Positions 44,001 through 52,572 are shown, counted from the first letter of the stretch. The stretch is 56,350 bases of DNA from Pantoea sp. 18069 (GCF_902706035.1 NZ_CACSJA010000034.1:1-56350); one strand, 5' to 3'. Program-made: numbers and translations. Notes: generated by a model from the letters alone, not told the origin.

Positions 44001-44500
44001 TCGTTGGCGCTGGCCGTGAGAAACGCCGCGAAGCCGCCCTGGGCCAGCAGCATGGACTTGGTGAAGCGCGCGAAGTCCAGGCCAGTGATCGCGGCGACGC
44101 GCTTGAGCTTGTCGTTGCTCTGGCTGCTCAGAATGACGCCTTCGCGCGTCGCCAGCTCGACCTTGGGCGCCTGCAGCGCGCCGTCGACGCGGTCGCGCGC
44201 ACGCCGCTGGCTCCAGTAGGCACGGTAATGCTGGCCCTGGACTTCGAATTCGACTTCGGCCAGGCAGTCGGTCGTGTGCCGCGTCATCAAGTCGTTGGCC
44301 GACGCGCTGAGGCTGCTCAGGCGCGGCGTCTCGTGGTACAGCGCCACGCAGATGGCGTCGAGCAGCGTGGACTTGCCGGCGCCCGTGGGGCCGGTGATCG
44401 CGAACAGGCTGCTTTCGGTGAACGGCGCCTGGGTGAAATCGATCTTCCACTCGCCCTTGAGCGAGTTGAGGTTCTTGAAGCGCAGGCTGTTGATCTTCAT
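41066..44500 (-). CDS. sbcC: SbcC, ATPase subunit of the SbcCD nuclease
   Basis: 1144 residues. Walker A GPTGAGKST at 37-45; long glutamine/alanine-rich coiled coils; zinc-hook CPLC near 548; C-terminal signature LSGGESFLVSLALALALSDL (~1055) and Walker B LFLDEGFGTLD. It is an SMC-like protein which, with SbcD, opens and cuts DNA hairpins and processes blocked ends; the hook joins two coils. The start overlaps the sbcD stop (ATGA). It is slightly longer than the E. coli protein because of the coils. Cytoplasmic/nucleoid. Confidence 0.97.
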   Translation of the reverse strand: MKINSLRFKNLNSLKGEWKIDFTQAPFTESSLFAITGPTGAGKSTLLDAICVALYHETPRLSSLSASANDLMTRHTTDCLAEVEFEVQGQHYRAYWSQRRARDRVDGALQAPKVELATREGVILSSQSNDKLKRVAAITGLDFARFTKSMLLAQGGFAAFLTASANERAELLEELTGTEIYGDISVAVFESAREARQTLARHQAQADGVQLLSDEERAALQADDERLQAALARVQQDHATAQAQQQWLQQLAQAEEAQQAADSACAQARQALADAAPQLQRLALGAPAQALQPLHQAWQRALAARSESQAQQTQLALAQQQLRSDQAHHHRQARQLAAQVADAAQQQLEGMATEQQTLQQYRGTHAAHARLGELLSGWRQQFAQRGELQQKHRTQQQSKTALQQQVERAQQEATATAARIAPALQARTEAGAAAQAASAALQTLLDGQGDSATLRARWQQLQAQAHAWQGLQERAQERQGQELQLRTLQQGERAAADRQQAQSTVRAQLRSQWKLTSELVTGQQQLLEREQLIQSLAEHRQALQAGEACPLCGALEHPAIASYQALDASATRQQLAQRRGELDALRQQGEAATAELARMESTLRALQAQRETLERDLAGRWSQAWTALCAQLPAAQSPGVDGWQQPDRLAQSQAQCAQSLGALGEALQAVERGERRLRDAKDQAGEAERALLTARNAQALAQQTLQESTARAQAAQAALQELVQARETLEAQLQAALLEAGHAQLPAPDVAAQWLQTQQSAWQQWQAGEARLQQLAQAMAQLLPVRDAAQAQALLWAGRWREHEALATGPAPALARDLAECLVLIEQGAQQLAGLQGQALQAQATLDAQGIEAADCETAWQQALRASAFADENAYLQALLPPAERAQLAAMQQRLQEAVQQQQVLQAAAAQGHAQLLAQALTGDAPDVVLQRLQSLEAERAHLGAQRGAASARLHDDAQRRAGKQALLAQIALQARDCDLWQHLDGLIGSAKGDKFRKFAQGLTLDHLLNLANRHLLRLHGRYLLVRKPTGALELDIVDSWQGDVARDTRTLSGGESFLVSLALALALSDLVSRKTSIDSLFLDEGFGTLDADTLEVALTALDALNASGKMIGIISHVDALKQRIPAQIRVEKGGGVGYSRLVI

Positions 44501-45738
44501 TGCGCATGCCCTTCGGCTGCGGCGGTCAGGCGCGCGAGCACGCCGCGATAGCGTTCGCTGAGTGCGGCCTGGAGTTCGGGCGTGAGTGTTTCCTCGGCCA
44601 GCCGGCGCGCGAACACTTCATCGGGCGTCAGTTCATCGAGCGACTCGCTGCCCTGGGCCGTGAGCTGCGCCGCCTGCGGCCCGCGCTGGCGCTTGATGCG
44701 CAGCGTCTCCAGCGGCAGCCCCTGCAGCAGGGCCTCGACCCGGGCAGCGAGGTCGTTGAGGTAGTCGTCGTCCTGCACCGTGACTTCCAGCCACACCGGG
44801 CGCTGCGCCGTGCCGGCGCTGGCGGCGGACTGCAGCAATGGGGGCAAGCCGGCAAGGCTTGCGCTGACCGCGGCCAGCGGCTGGAACACCGGCACCGTCA
44901 AGGCCGTGACCGCTTCGAGGCCCGGCTCCCCCAGGTCGACCAGCAGCACCTGCTTGGACTGGCGCGCTTCATCGAAGCCCAGCGCAATCGGCGAGCCGCA
45001 GTAGCGGATGTGCTCGAAGCCACCGACTTTCTGCGGCTTGTGGATATGGCCCAGCGCGATGTAGTCGGCCGCGGGAAACGCATTCGTCGGGAAGGCTTCG
45101 AGCGCGCCCACATAGATTTCGCGCACCGACTCGTTGCTGCTCGCGCCCACCGTGGTGAGGTGGCCGGTGGCGATGATGGGCAGCCTGCGGCCCAGCGACG
45201 CCTGCAGTTGCGCCTGCAGCAGCAGCGCCTGTGCATGCACCGCCTGGTAGGTGGCCTGGATCGCGCTTTGCAGCGCCTGCTGTTTTTCCTGCGCGGTCTG
45301 GCCGGCCTGGCTTTGCACCACGTCTCGCGCGCGGATGAAAGGCAGGGCGCAGACGATGCAGCCGGGCTCGCCCGTACGCGCAGGCAGGGTCACGACATGC
45401 GCATCCACCGCGCCCACGGCCGCGATCACCGTGGTGTTGAGACACGCCAGCAGCGCGTGGTTCTCTTCGAGCACGCTGACCGAATCATGGTTGCCGCCCA
45501 GCAGCAGCAAGGCCACGCCCGCGGCATGCAGGCGCGCGACCAGCTGGCTGTAGAGCGCACGCGCATAGCTGGGCGGCGCGCCGGTGTCGAAGATATCGCC
45601 GGCGATCAGCACCGCGTCCACGGCATGGGCCTGCACCTGCTCGAGCAGCCAGGCTATCAGCGCCTGGTGCTCGGCTTCGCGGCTCTTGCCCATGAAATGC
45701 TGGCCCAGATGCCAGTCGGAGGTATGAAGAATGCGCAT
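44497..45738 (-). CDS. sbcD: SbcD, nuclease subunit of the SbcCD complex
   Basis: 413 residues from the ATG at 45738 (MRILHTSDWHLGQ); the frame is open upstream but the family starts here. Mn-dependent phosphoesterase motifs: HTSDWHLGQHF, LIAGDIFDTGAP, LLGGNHDSVSV, IIATGHLTT and IALGHIHKPQ. The C-terminal capping domain binds SbcC. Translationally coupled to sbcC. Confidence 0.97.
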   Translation of the reverse strand: MRILHTSDWHLGQHFMGKSREAEHQALIAWLLEQVQAHAVDAVLIAGDIFDTGAPPSYARALYSQLVARLHAAGVALLLLGGNHDSVSVLEENHALLACLNTTVIAAVGAVDAHVVTLPARTGEPGCIVCALPFIRARDVVQSQAGQTAQEKQQALQSAIQATYQAVHAQALLLQAQLQASLGRRLPIIATGHLTTVGASSNESVREIYVGALEAFPTNAFPAADYIALGHIHKPQKVGGFEHIRYCGSPIALGFDEARQSKQVLLVDLGEPGLEAVTALTVPVFQPLAAVSASLAGLPPLLQSAASAGTAQRPVWLEVTVQDDDYLNDLAARVEALLQGLPLETLRIKRQRGPQAAQLTAQGSESLDELTPDEVFARRLAEETLTPELQAALSERYRGVLARLTAAAEGHAQ

Positions 45739-45984
45739 AGGTGGTGGGGGAAATGGGCTCTGTCGGCGCTCTTGCAGGCCCGGCGCCGAAGATGTGCCTA
45801 TTGTGCCGCCGGGCAGGCACCGCCCCATGGGCGCCGGGCAATCTCCGGGAAAAAACCCCTGGCTACGCCCCCACCACGGCAATGGAAGCCAGGTCCCCGC
45901 GGCCAGGACCCCATTGCAGGGACTGGCGGGTGCCATGAAGCATTCGCTGCGCTGACCAGACCGCAGGCCGCGAGCCGCGGCTCT

Positions 45985-46779
45985 TCAGCCGCTGAAACCC
46001 CGGCCATTGCGGTAGGCATAACCCGCCGCATCCCGCCCGCCGCGCGGGATTTCCCCGACCGCGACCCGTGCCCGGTACCGGGCGATCTCCAGATATTCGT
46101 GCAACGCGACATCGGCGACGGCGAAATTATGTGACTTCGGCAACGGTGATTTCTGCGCGTGCAGATAGTCCGCGCGCACCTGCTGGGCATCAATGCCGAA
46201 ATGCGAGAAATACAGCTGGCTGCGCCGCAGATGCACGCTAGACGACACCAGTACCACATGATCGGGCGCAAAGTCGTGCAGCACATCGCTCGTGAGTCGC
46301 GCGTGCTGCCAGGTGGTCCAGCTGTAGGGCTCGATCAGCACATCGCTGCCCGCCATCCCCAGCGTGAGCAATGCGTTCCTGTAGACCTGCGCTTCGGATA
46401 CACCCGTGCGCTGCGCATCGCCGCCGCTGACGATGATCTTGCATTCCGCGCCCGTCTTGCGGCAATCGCGCTGGAGCGTGGCCGCTTCCACGATGCGTGC
46501 ATAGGAGCGAATGCCCGGTTCGACGCAGCCGCTGGCCGCGATTTTTTCCGTACCTCCGCCCAGCACAACAATCGCATTGCGCTGCGCCCAGGCATTCACC
46601 GGCTTCACGTCATAGGCCGCTTGCAGGTTGCCCAGCAGCCACGCAGGAATATAGCCACAGCCCACCGCCAGAAACAGGACCGCACAGAGCGCATACAGCG
46701 ATCGACCCAGGCGCCGCCAGCGCCCTGCGCAACAGGCTGCGGCCAGCACGGCGAGTGCAATCAGCAGACCGAGCGTCAT
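45985..46779 (-). CDS. YdcF/DUF218-family membrane protein
   Basis: 264 residues. Two N-terminal hydrophobic segments (LLIALAVLAAACCAG, LYALCAVLFLAVGCGYIP) and a DUF218 domain: NAIVVLGGGTEKIA, ECKIIVSGGDAQRTGVSEAQ, EPYSWTTWQHARLTSDVLHD and VVLVSSSVHLRRSQLYFSHF. Related proteins (SanA, ElyC, YdcF) act in envelope integrity or bind nucleotides. The gene stands alone; its upstream region contains AT-rich palindrome ATAGTT-AAA-AACTAT. Confidence 0.85.
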   Translation of the reverse strand: MTLGLLIALAVLAAACCAGRWRRLGRSLYALCAVLFLAVGCGYIPAWLLGNLQAAYDVKPVNAWAQRNAIVVLGGGTEKIAASGCVEPGIRSYARIVEAATLQRDCRKTGAECKIIVSGGDAQRTGVSEAQVYRNALLTLGMAGSDVLIEPYSWTTWQHARLTSDVLHDFAPDHVVLVSSSVHLRRSQLYFSHFGIDAQQVRADYLHAQKSPLPKSHNFAVADVALHEYLEIARYRARVAVGEIPRGGRDAAGYAYRNGRGFSG

Positions 46780-47004
46780 GCGCGCCTCGCGGGCGCAGCG
46801 CGCAAAGCCATGGGGAAGATGGGCCCGCAGGGGCCCGGTCGGGTAGAAAGTTCTCGCACGGTGATTCCTTGGACAGGGAATGGAAGGACGTCAGCAGCCG
46901 GCTGCGCCTGGACATATCCAATGATAGTTAAAAACTATTTATTTATCAACAACAATAGCTTTCGGTGCAGAATACGGCAACTCCCTGCACCGCACGACCA
47001 CGCT

Positions 47005-47334
47005 TCAGGACAATTTGAGCAGCAGCACGCCAATGACGATCAGCGCAATGCCCACGCAACCCCGGCGCGCCAGCGCCTGCTGGAAGAAGACCCAGCCGGC
47101 CGCGGTGGTGAGGACAATGCCCATGCCGCCCCACAGCGCATAGGCCACCGACAGGTCGATGCCCTGCACGGCCTGGGACAGCGCGGTAAAGGACGCAAGA
47201 ATGCAGGCAATGCCCAGCACGCCCCAGGTCTTGCGCCGCCAGCCGGCCGAGGACTTGATGAAGATATTGGCTGCCACTTCCAGCAGCACCGCGAGCCCCA
47301 TATAGGCGTAGTGGATGAACTGTGCGTTTTGCAT
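47005..47334 (-). CDS. mdtI: SMR-family exporter subunit MdtI
   Basis: 109 residues with four membrane segments. It closely matches MdtI: LLEVAANIFIKSSAGWRRK, LASFTALSQAVQGIDLSVAY and ALWGGMGIVLTTAAGW. The membrane glutamate in segment 1 is present (LLEVAAN). MdtI pairs with MdtJ to export spermidine in E. coli. Here it follows mdtJ by 3 bases in the same order as in E. coli. Confidence 0.88.
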   Translation of the reverse strand: MQNAQFIHYAYMGLAVLLEVAANIFIKSSAGWRRKTWGVLGIACILASFTALSQAVQGIDLSVAYALWGGMGIVLTTAAGWVFFQQALARRGCVGIALIVIGVLLLKLS

Positions 47335-47337
47335 TCT

Positions 47338-47676
47338 TCACTCCCTGGCCATAGGACCGCCGGTGTTGACCAGCACCACGCCGGACACCAGCACGGCCAT
47401 GCCCAGCGCCTTGAGCGGCCCTATGCTTTCGCCGAAGAAGCGATAGCCGATGAAAGCCACGGCCGTCAGGCCCAGTGTTTCCCAGGTGGCATAGGTCACG
47501 GCCATGGGGATATGCTCCATCGCCACCGCGAGCAGGAAGAACGACAGGCCGATCATGGCGTACATGAACAGCAGCGCCGGCCAGGCCGCGTGCTGCGACA
47601 CCAGCTTCATGACGCTGACCCCGACGATTTCCGTGGCCACCGCCGCAAGCAAAAAGATCCAGGGGCGCAAAGCCAT
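47338..47676 (-). CDS. mdtJ: SMR-family exporter subunit MdtJ
   Basis: 112 residues with four membrane segments: WIFLLAAVATEIVGVSVMKL (essential glutamate), GLSFFLLAVAMEHIPMAVTY, ATWETLGLTAVAFIGYRFFG and ALGMAVLVSGVVLVNTGG. The WE in segment 3 is the MdtJ-type form; MdtI has WG. The two proteins form a heteromer exporting polyamines or cationic drugs by proton exchange. Divergent from a LysR gene, which may regulate the pair. Confidence 0.88.
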   Translation of the reverse strand: MALRPWIFLLAAVATEIVGVSVMKLVSQHAAWPALLFMYAMIGLSFFLLAVAMEHIPMAVTYATWETLGLTAVAFIGYRFFGESIGPLKALGMAVLVSGVVLVNTGGPMARE

Positions 47677-47830
47677 GGCAATCCTTGGGTTGAAAAAAAC
47701 ATGAAGGGGCGGACCCCTTCGCGGGGTGCAGCGCAGAAAAATGCTTTTTCCTGGGCTGTGATGCCATTATTCAAGTACTCTTCGGATTGAAAAAGTCAAC
47801 ATCCATCTGTTTTATTGATATAGCAACGCC

Positions 47831-48706
47831 ATGCATTGGACCTTGGACCAACTCCGGCAGTTCGTGCTGACCGCGGAAAGCGGCTCCTTCAGCGAGGCCG
47901 CGCGCCGTCTGGGGCGGGCGCAGTCGGCCGTCAGCACCGCCATCGCCCTGCTCGAAGCCGACCTGGGGCTAGAGCTGTTCGACCGCTCGCGGCGCAACGC
48001 CCAGCTCACCGATGCGGGCGAACTGCTGCTGCTCGAGGCGCGCGAGCTGCTGCGCCAGGCGCAATCGCTGGAGCAGCGCGCGCAGTCGCTGAGCGCGGGC
48101 AGCGAAGCCAAGCTGTCGCTGGCGCTTGACGAAGCCCTGCCCTATACGGCGGTGAGCACGCTGATCCGTGAAATCGCCCAACGCTTTCCCGACCTCGAGC
48201 TGACACTGCTCAACGGCACGGCAACCGAAGTCGCCGAGTATGTCGACCAGCAGCGCGCGCAGGTGGCGATCCATTTCGTGCGCGGGGCGATTTCCGCGCG
48301 CTTCGACCAGCGCCATATCGGCACCGTCTCCCAGGGCCTGTTCGTGCCCGCCGGCCACGCGCTGACCCGGCGCCAGCCCGTGCAGCGCAAGGACCTCGTG
48401 CCCTATCGCCAGCTGATCCTGCACGCCGAAGACGTGCACGAGACAGCGTACAGCCCCAAGGTCTGGCGCGCCGACAGTTTCTACAGCCTCGCCGAAATGG
48501 TCGCCGATGACCTGGGCTGGGCCATCCTGCCGGTCAACATCGCGACCGACGAGACCTACCGCAAGCCGCTGCAGCAGCTCGATTGCCCGTCGCTGGCCCT
48601 GCCCCAGCTGTCGGTGCGCGTGCTCTGGTGCCAGGGCTGGCAACCGGGCCCGACCGCCGACTGGGTCCAGGCCCGTTTCACCGAACTGCTGCGTTCAGGC
48701 GATTGA
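47831..48706 (+). CDS. LysR-family transcriptional regulator
   Basis: 291 residues. N-terminal winged helix LDQLRQFVLTAESGSFSEAA, RRLGRAQSAVSTAIALLEAD and LGLELFDRSRRNAQLTDAG; effector domain from ~90 (LSLALDEALPYTAVSTLIRE, DDLGWAILPVNIA). Divergent from mdtJ across 154 bp, the usual arrangement for a LysR target. The gap contains AT-rich sequence and a CTTTTTC/GAAAAAG inverted pair, but no certain T-N11-A site. Confidence 0.93.
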   Translation: MHWTLDQLRQFVLTAESGSFSEAARRLGRAQSAVSTAIALLEADLGLELFDRSRRNAQLTDAGELLLLEARELLRQAQSLEQRAQSLSAGSEAKLSLALDEALPYTAVSTLIREIAQRFPDLELTLLNGTATEVAEYVDQQRAQVAIHFVRGAISARFDQRHIGTVSQGLFVPAGHALTRRQPVQRKDLVPYRQLILHAEDVHETAYSPKVWRADSFYSLAEMVADDLGWAILPVNIATDETYRKPLQQLDCPSLALPQLSVRVLWCQGWQPGPTADWVQARFTELLRSGD

Positions 48707-48715
48707 ACCGAGGGC

Positions 48716-49936
48716 CTAGCGCCGCTGGCTGGCAGTCTTGGGCAGGAAGGCCGTGGCCAGCCCCAGCAGCGGCAGATACGCGCATTGCTGGTAGACCCAG
48801 ACGATGCCGTGGATGTCGGCCAGTTGCCCCAGCCCCGCGGCCGCCATTCCCGCGATGCCGAACATCAGGCCGAACATGATGCCCGACACCATGCCCACGC
48901 GGCCCGGCACGGCTTCCTGGGCATAGACCACCAGCGCCGCGAACGCCGACGACATCACCAGGCCGATCACCACCGCCAGCGCTGCGGTCCAGAACAGATT
49001 CGCATGCGGCAGCGCCAGCGCGAACGGCGCAACGCCGAGGAACGACACCCAGATCACGGCCTTGCGACCGATGCGGTCACCCACCGGGCCGCCCGCGAAC
49101 GTGCCCAGCGCGACGGCCGCGAGAAACACGAACAGATAGAGCTGGCTCTCGCGCACGCTGGTGCCGAAGCGCTCGATCAGATAGAACGTGAAGTAGTTGG
49201 TGAACGCCGAGATATAGACGAACTTGGCGAACATCAGGATGGCGATGACCCCCATTGCGCGAATCACTTCGGGCCGCTCCAGCCCCTGGGCATGGTGGCG
49301 GGCCATGCTTTTGCCCTGGGCTTGGGCGTGGCGCAGCGTCCAGCCGGTGATGCGCCACAGCACCCAGATGGCGAGCAGCGCGACCAGCATGAACCAGGCG
49401 ATCGCCGATTGCCCGAACGGCACGACGATGGCCGCGGCCAGCAGCGGCCCTATCGCCGAGCCGGTATTGCCGCCGACCTGGAACGTCGACTGCGCGGTGC
49501 CGAAGCGCCCGCCCGACGCCATGCGCGCCACGCGCGAAGCTTCCGGGTGGAACGTGGCCGAGCCCACGCCGACCACGCAGGCCGCCACCAGCAGCATCGG
49601 GTAGCTGCCTGCCGATGCGAGCATGCCGATACCGATCAGCGTCACGACCATGCCGGCCGGCAGCAGATAGGGCTTGGGGTGCTTGTCGGTATACAGGCCT
49701 ATCCAGGGCTGCAGCAGCGAGGCCGTGATCTGGTAGGCCAGCGCGATCCAGCCGATCTGCGCGAAGCTCAGCGCGAAATCGGTCTTGAGCATCGGGTAGA
49801 TAGAAGGCAGCAGCGCCTGGATCAGGTCATTGAGCAGATGCGCGAAGGCCGCGGCGCCGACGATGCGGTAGGCGAAACCGGAAGGCGGGGAATGGGGCTG
49901 CGTATCGACAGCCACAGCAGCGCTGGAGAGGGACAT
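48716..49936 (-). CDS. fsr: MFS transporter, fosmidomycin-resistance (Fsr) type
   Basis: 406 residues with twelve predicted spans. Fsr-like segments: AHLLNDLIQALLPSIYPMLK, LALSFAQIGWIALAYQITASL, YTDKHPKPYLLPAGMVVTLIG, VGVGSATFHPEASRVARMAS and TFQVGGNTGSAIGPLLAAAI. Members export fosmidomycin or act as general efflux pumps. It is divergent from an AraC-type gene, a likely regulator. Confidence 0.9.
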   Translation of the reverse strand: MSLSSAAVAVDTQPHSPPSGFAYRIVGAAAFAHLLNDLIQALLPSIYPMLKTDFALSFAQIGWIALAYQITASLLQPWIGLYTDKHPKPYLLPAGMVVTLIGIGMLASAGSYPMLLVAACVVGVGSATFHPEASRVARMASGGRFGTAQSTFQVGGNTGSAIGPLLAAAIVVPFGQSAIAWFMLVALLAIWVLWRITGWTLRHAQAQGKSMARHHAQGLERPEVIRAMGVIAILMFAKFVYISAFTNYFTFYLIERFGTSVRESQLYLFVFLAAVALGTFAGGPVGDRIGRKAVIWVSFLGVAPFALALPHANLFWTAALAVVIGLVMSSAFAALVVYAQEAVPGRVGMVSGIMFGLMFGIAGMAAAGLGQLADIHGIVWVYQQCAYLPLLGLATAFLPKTASQRR

Positions 49937-50071
49937 GGGACAGGAACCTTGCGAAATGGCGACCTCGCCCCGCAGAAAGGGCAGGGCAATCGGTGCGCGC
50001 CGGAGCCGATTCTAGAAATGGCGATAAAGTCTGTCTCGCGCCATTTGGTGAGCAACCATCGCAAAAAGGAC

Positions 50072-50863
50072 ATGCGCCATACGCCCGAGACCCCTCTCCA
50101 TCCGCAGGCCCTGGCCCAGGTCGAAAGCAGCGACGCGGCCGTGACCTGCCTCGCGACCGACTACCCCGCGGGCTGGAACATTCCGCCGCATGCGCACGGC
50201 AAGCACCAGCTGCTGCATGCAATCCAGGGCGTGATGGTGGTGCACGCCGACGCCGGCCAGTGGATAGTCCCGCCCAGCCGCGGGCTCTGGATGCCCGCGG
50301 GCATGACCCATTCGCTGCGCTGCATTGGCGAAGTGCAGATGCGCAGCCTGTTCGTGCAACGCGACGCCGCGCCGCAGTTGTTCGCCAGCTGCCAGGTCGT
50401 GGGTGTCTCGCCGCTGCTGCGCGAACTGATACGCGCCGCCGTCGACGTGGTGCCGCCGTCGCTGCCCGATTCGCGCGATGCGCGCCTGCTGCGGCTGCTG
50501 CTCGACGAGCTGCACGCCCTGCCCGTGCTGCCGCTGCACCTGCCCATGCCGACCGACCCGCGCGTGCTCGCCATCTGCCGACGCCTGCAGCAGCGGCCCG
50601 ACGACACCTCGACGCTGGCCGACTGGGCGGCCCAGGCGCAGATCGACGGCAAGACCATACAGCGGCTGTTCGCCGCCCAGACCGGCATGACGTTCGGCCG
50701 CTGGCGCCAGCAGGCGCGGCTGCTGCGCGCGCTCGAACTGCTCGCGGGCGGCGACAAGGTCATCGACGTCGCGCTGGCGCTGGGCTACGACAGCCCGAGC
50801 GCGTTCGCGACCATGTTCCGCAAGCACTTCGGGCAGACGCCGAGCCAGTTTTTCCAAGCCTAG
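50072..50863 (+). CDS. AraC-family transcriptional regulator
   Basis: 263 residues from the ATG at 50072; another in-frame ATG at 50018 has a GGAG site 12 bases upstream and would add 18 residues, so the start is open. N-terminal cupin-like sensor (GWNIPPHAHGKHQLLHAIQG, WIVPPSRGLWMPAGMTHSLR) and C-terminal double helix-turn-helix (LADWAAQAQIDGKTIQRLFA, KVIDVALALGYDSPSAFATM, FRKHFGQTPSQFF). Divergent from the fsr-like gene. Confidence 0.92.
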   Translation: MRHTPETPLHPQALAQVESSDAAVTCLATDYPAGWNIPPHAHGKHQLLHAIQGVMVVHADAGQWIVPPSRGLWMPAGMTHSLRCIGEVQMRSLFVQRDAAPQLFASCQVVGVSPLLRELIRAAVDVVPPSLPDSRDARLLRLLLDELHALPVLPLHLPMPTDPRVLAICRRLQQRPDDTSTLADWAAQAQIDGKTIQRLFAAQTGMTFGRWRQQARLLRALELLAGGDKVIDVALALGYDSPSAFATMFRKHFGQTPSQFFQA

Positions 50864-51018
50864 GGCGGCGCCGACGCAGCGGGGTGTGACCTGGCCCATG
50901 GGCATACCGCAATTTCCGGAAATCGCCCTGGAAAAACAGGGAACGCAGACATGCGCCCGGTTACTGACCTGTCACATGTGCGAAGAAATCGCCCCGCCCG
51001 TTTTTCCAGGAGATTCCA

Positions 51019-51303
51019 TTGACCCCAGACCAACGCCAACAACTTTCCCAGGAAATGCAAGTCGCCATCGACGAAGCACAACAGGTGCTGGACGCAGCGC
51101 GGCGCTTTCATGCAGACCATGGCCTGGCCCCCGAAAACGCACGCACTTTTCTGGAAAGCCAGATGTCGCCAGAAGACATTGCCCAGGTACATGCCGAGGT
51201 CGACGCCAAGATGCAGGAAATCGAGCGCGACGCCCGCTTCAACGCGTCCCCCTCCTCGGGCAAGCCGTCGCAGCGCCTGCACCGCCACCAATCCATGATT
51301 TGA
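51019..51303 (+). CDS. Small helical protein of unknown function
   Basis: 94 residues with a TTG start preceded by AGGAGA at 7 bases; no ATG lies suitably near. Almost entirely helical and acidic/glutamine-rich (QRQQLSQEMQVAIDEAQQVL, EDIAQVHAEVDAKMQEIERD), with a basic His/Arg tail. No family recognised. It precedes another unknown gene by 75 bases and may be co-transcribed with it. Confidence 0.6.
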   Translation: MTPDQRQQLSQEMQVAIDEAQQVLDAARRFHADHGLAPENARTFLESQMSPEDIAQVHAEVDAKMQEIERDARFNASPSSGKPSQRLHRHQSMI

Positions 51304-51378
51304 ACCGTGGCGATCGGCCCGGTACGGGCATGTGATCCCGCACTTCTTCCTCCGTCCTACTTTGAAAGCGCAAATCCC

Positions 51379-51978
51379 ATGAGCATCGGTGGAATCACCC
51401 CCTTCAATTCGGCCGCTGTTTCTCAGACCCAACTGAACGACACCCAAGGCACGGCGCCGCTCAACCGCCAGTTGCTCAAGAGCGTGCTGCTCGCGGATCA
51501 GATGAGCGGCAAGATTGCGAGTGTCAGGGAACAGCAGAAACAGCATGGACTGTCGTCCAGCCCCATCGACCAGCAGTTGGCCAGCTTCTGGCAAGGCCGG
51601 ATAGACACGTTCGAAGAGCGCGAAGGCGTCGAACTGGTCCAGTACGAGCACAGCCGTGACGCCTCCTTTCTGCAATCCAAAGGAGGCCAATTGAGGGCAG
51701 AAGTCGAAAAAATGCCGGCCGGGCCCGAAAAGGATGAAGCCAAACAGAAACTGGAGTCATTCCTGAAATCCAACTCCGACAAGATAGAAGCGCGATACCA
51801 ACAGGGGATGGCCAGGGAGACAGGCTCGCTTCCCGCGCGTGACCCTTTCAAGAACGTGAAATACATCACGCTGGACCAGGCTGCGCCCTCGTTCGCTCCG
51901 ACAGGCATAATCCAGTCGGATCTGGCCCAACTCAATCATTTGAAGGATCTGTTGGCCAACAGCACCAGCATCCGGTGA
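51379..51978 (+). CDS. Unknown protein, helical, no signal peptide
   Basis: 199 residues from the ATG at 51379; an upstream ATG at 51307 lies in poor sequence. The N-terminus (MSIGGITPFNSAAVSQTQLN) is Ser/Thr/Gln-rich and unstructured; the rest is helical and charged (LRAEVEKMPAGPEKDEAKQK, FLKSNSDKIEARYQQGMARE). The N-terminus looks like that of type III-secreted proteins, but no secretion genes are in the window. I do not recognise a family. Confidence 0.6.
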   Translation: MSIGGITPFNSAAVSQTQLNDTQGTAPLNRQLLKSVLLADQMSGKIASVREQQKQHGLSSSPIDQQLASFWQGRIDTFEEREGVELVQYEHSRDASFLQSKGGQLRAEVEKMPAGPEKDEAKQKLESFLKSNSDKIEARYQQGMARETGSLPARDPFKNVKYITLDQAAPSFAPTGIIQSDLAQLNHLKDLLANSTSIR

Positions 51979-51982
51979 TCAC

Positions 51983-52011
51983 TGCGCTGCCGCACGCACG
52001 GCGGCAGCGCA
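51983..52011. terminator. Hairpin between convergent genes
   Basis: Perfect 11-bp stem TGCGCTGCCGC / GCGGCAGCGCA with a 7-base loop, filling the gap between the unknown gene's stop and the stop of the convergent gene at 52012. Confidence 0.65.
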
Positions 52012-52311
52012 TCACTCCATGGCCGTCGCCTCGCGCTCGGCCTTGGCGCACCATGCCCGCAGATTCCACAGCATGCCATCGACGAGGCGCACTTCGTCGC
52101 GCACATAAGCACCCTCGGCGTTCTTGCGGAAATAGTCGTGGAGGGTGAGGCTGTGCGTGCCGTTGCGCAGGCGCAGCACCAGGTGATTGCCCGAGCGGCT
52201 GGTCACGATATCAGTGGCGCCCACGCCAAGCGTGCCGGCACCGCGCCAGTCAGGGCCCTGGCTGTTGATGCCCGCAGCGCCGTCCTGGCGCAACTCACCC
52301 GCATTCTCCAT
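52012..52311 (-). CDS. Small protein with an RTX-adjacent-like motif
   Basis: 99 residues. GTLGVGATDIVTSRSGNHLV followed by LRLRNGTHSLTLHDYFRKN resembles the (G-x-D-L-V-L-x-L-x-G-x-x-D-S-x-T-V-x-x-Y-F) unit that ends calcium-binding RTX blocks in secreted hemolysin-type proteins. No GGxGxDxUx nonapeptides are present. It may be a relic of a large RTX protein or a small independent protein. The start is the first ATG in frame. The upstream 85 bases are strongly AT-rich. Confidence 0.5.
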   Translation of the reverse strand: MENAGELRQDGAAGINSQGPDWRGAGTLGVGATDIVTSRSGNHLVLRLRNGTHSLTLHDYFRKNAEGAYVRDEVRLVDGMLWNLRAWCAKAEREATAME

Positions 52312-52572
52312 TTTGATTTCCCCTCGCGCTTGGCGCCTACGGTCGGCGTTGGATTGAAAGAATTCAATACTCTTATCAATATATAAAAATCAAAAGTTAA
52401 AAACTATCAATTTTCCAGATGGTGGCGCAATCGGGTGGGGCGACGAAGGCAGAGCGCGTCCTACAGGGTTTTCAGGGAATGCGCCGGCCATTGATCGCCA
52501 GGTCGGGCGGAGGATAGAGCGCTGCGGCGCACCGCTGCTGCATTTACCTGACCCATTGAGGAGCCTGCCGCC

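Noticed and set aside
42341..44551. 736-codon plus-strand frame rich in Leu/Arg/Gln across sbcC
   Set aside because: It is the antisense of the glutamine/alanine-rich coiled coil of SbcC; the low complexity explains the absence of stops.
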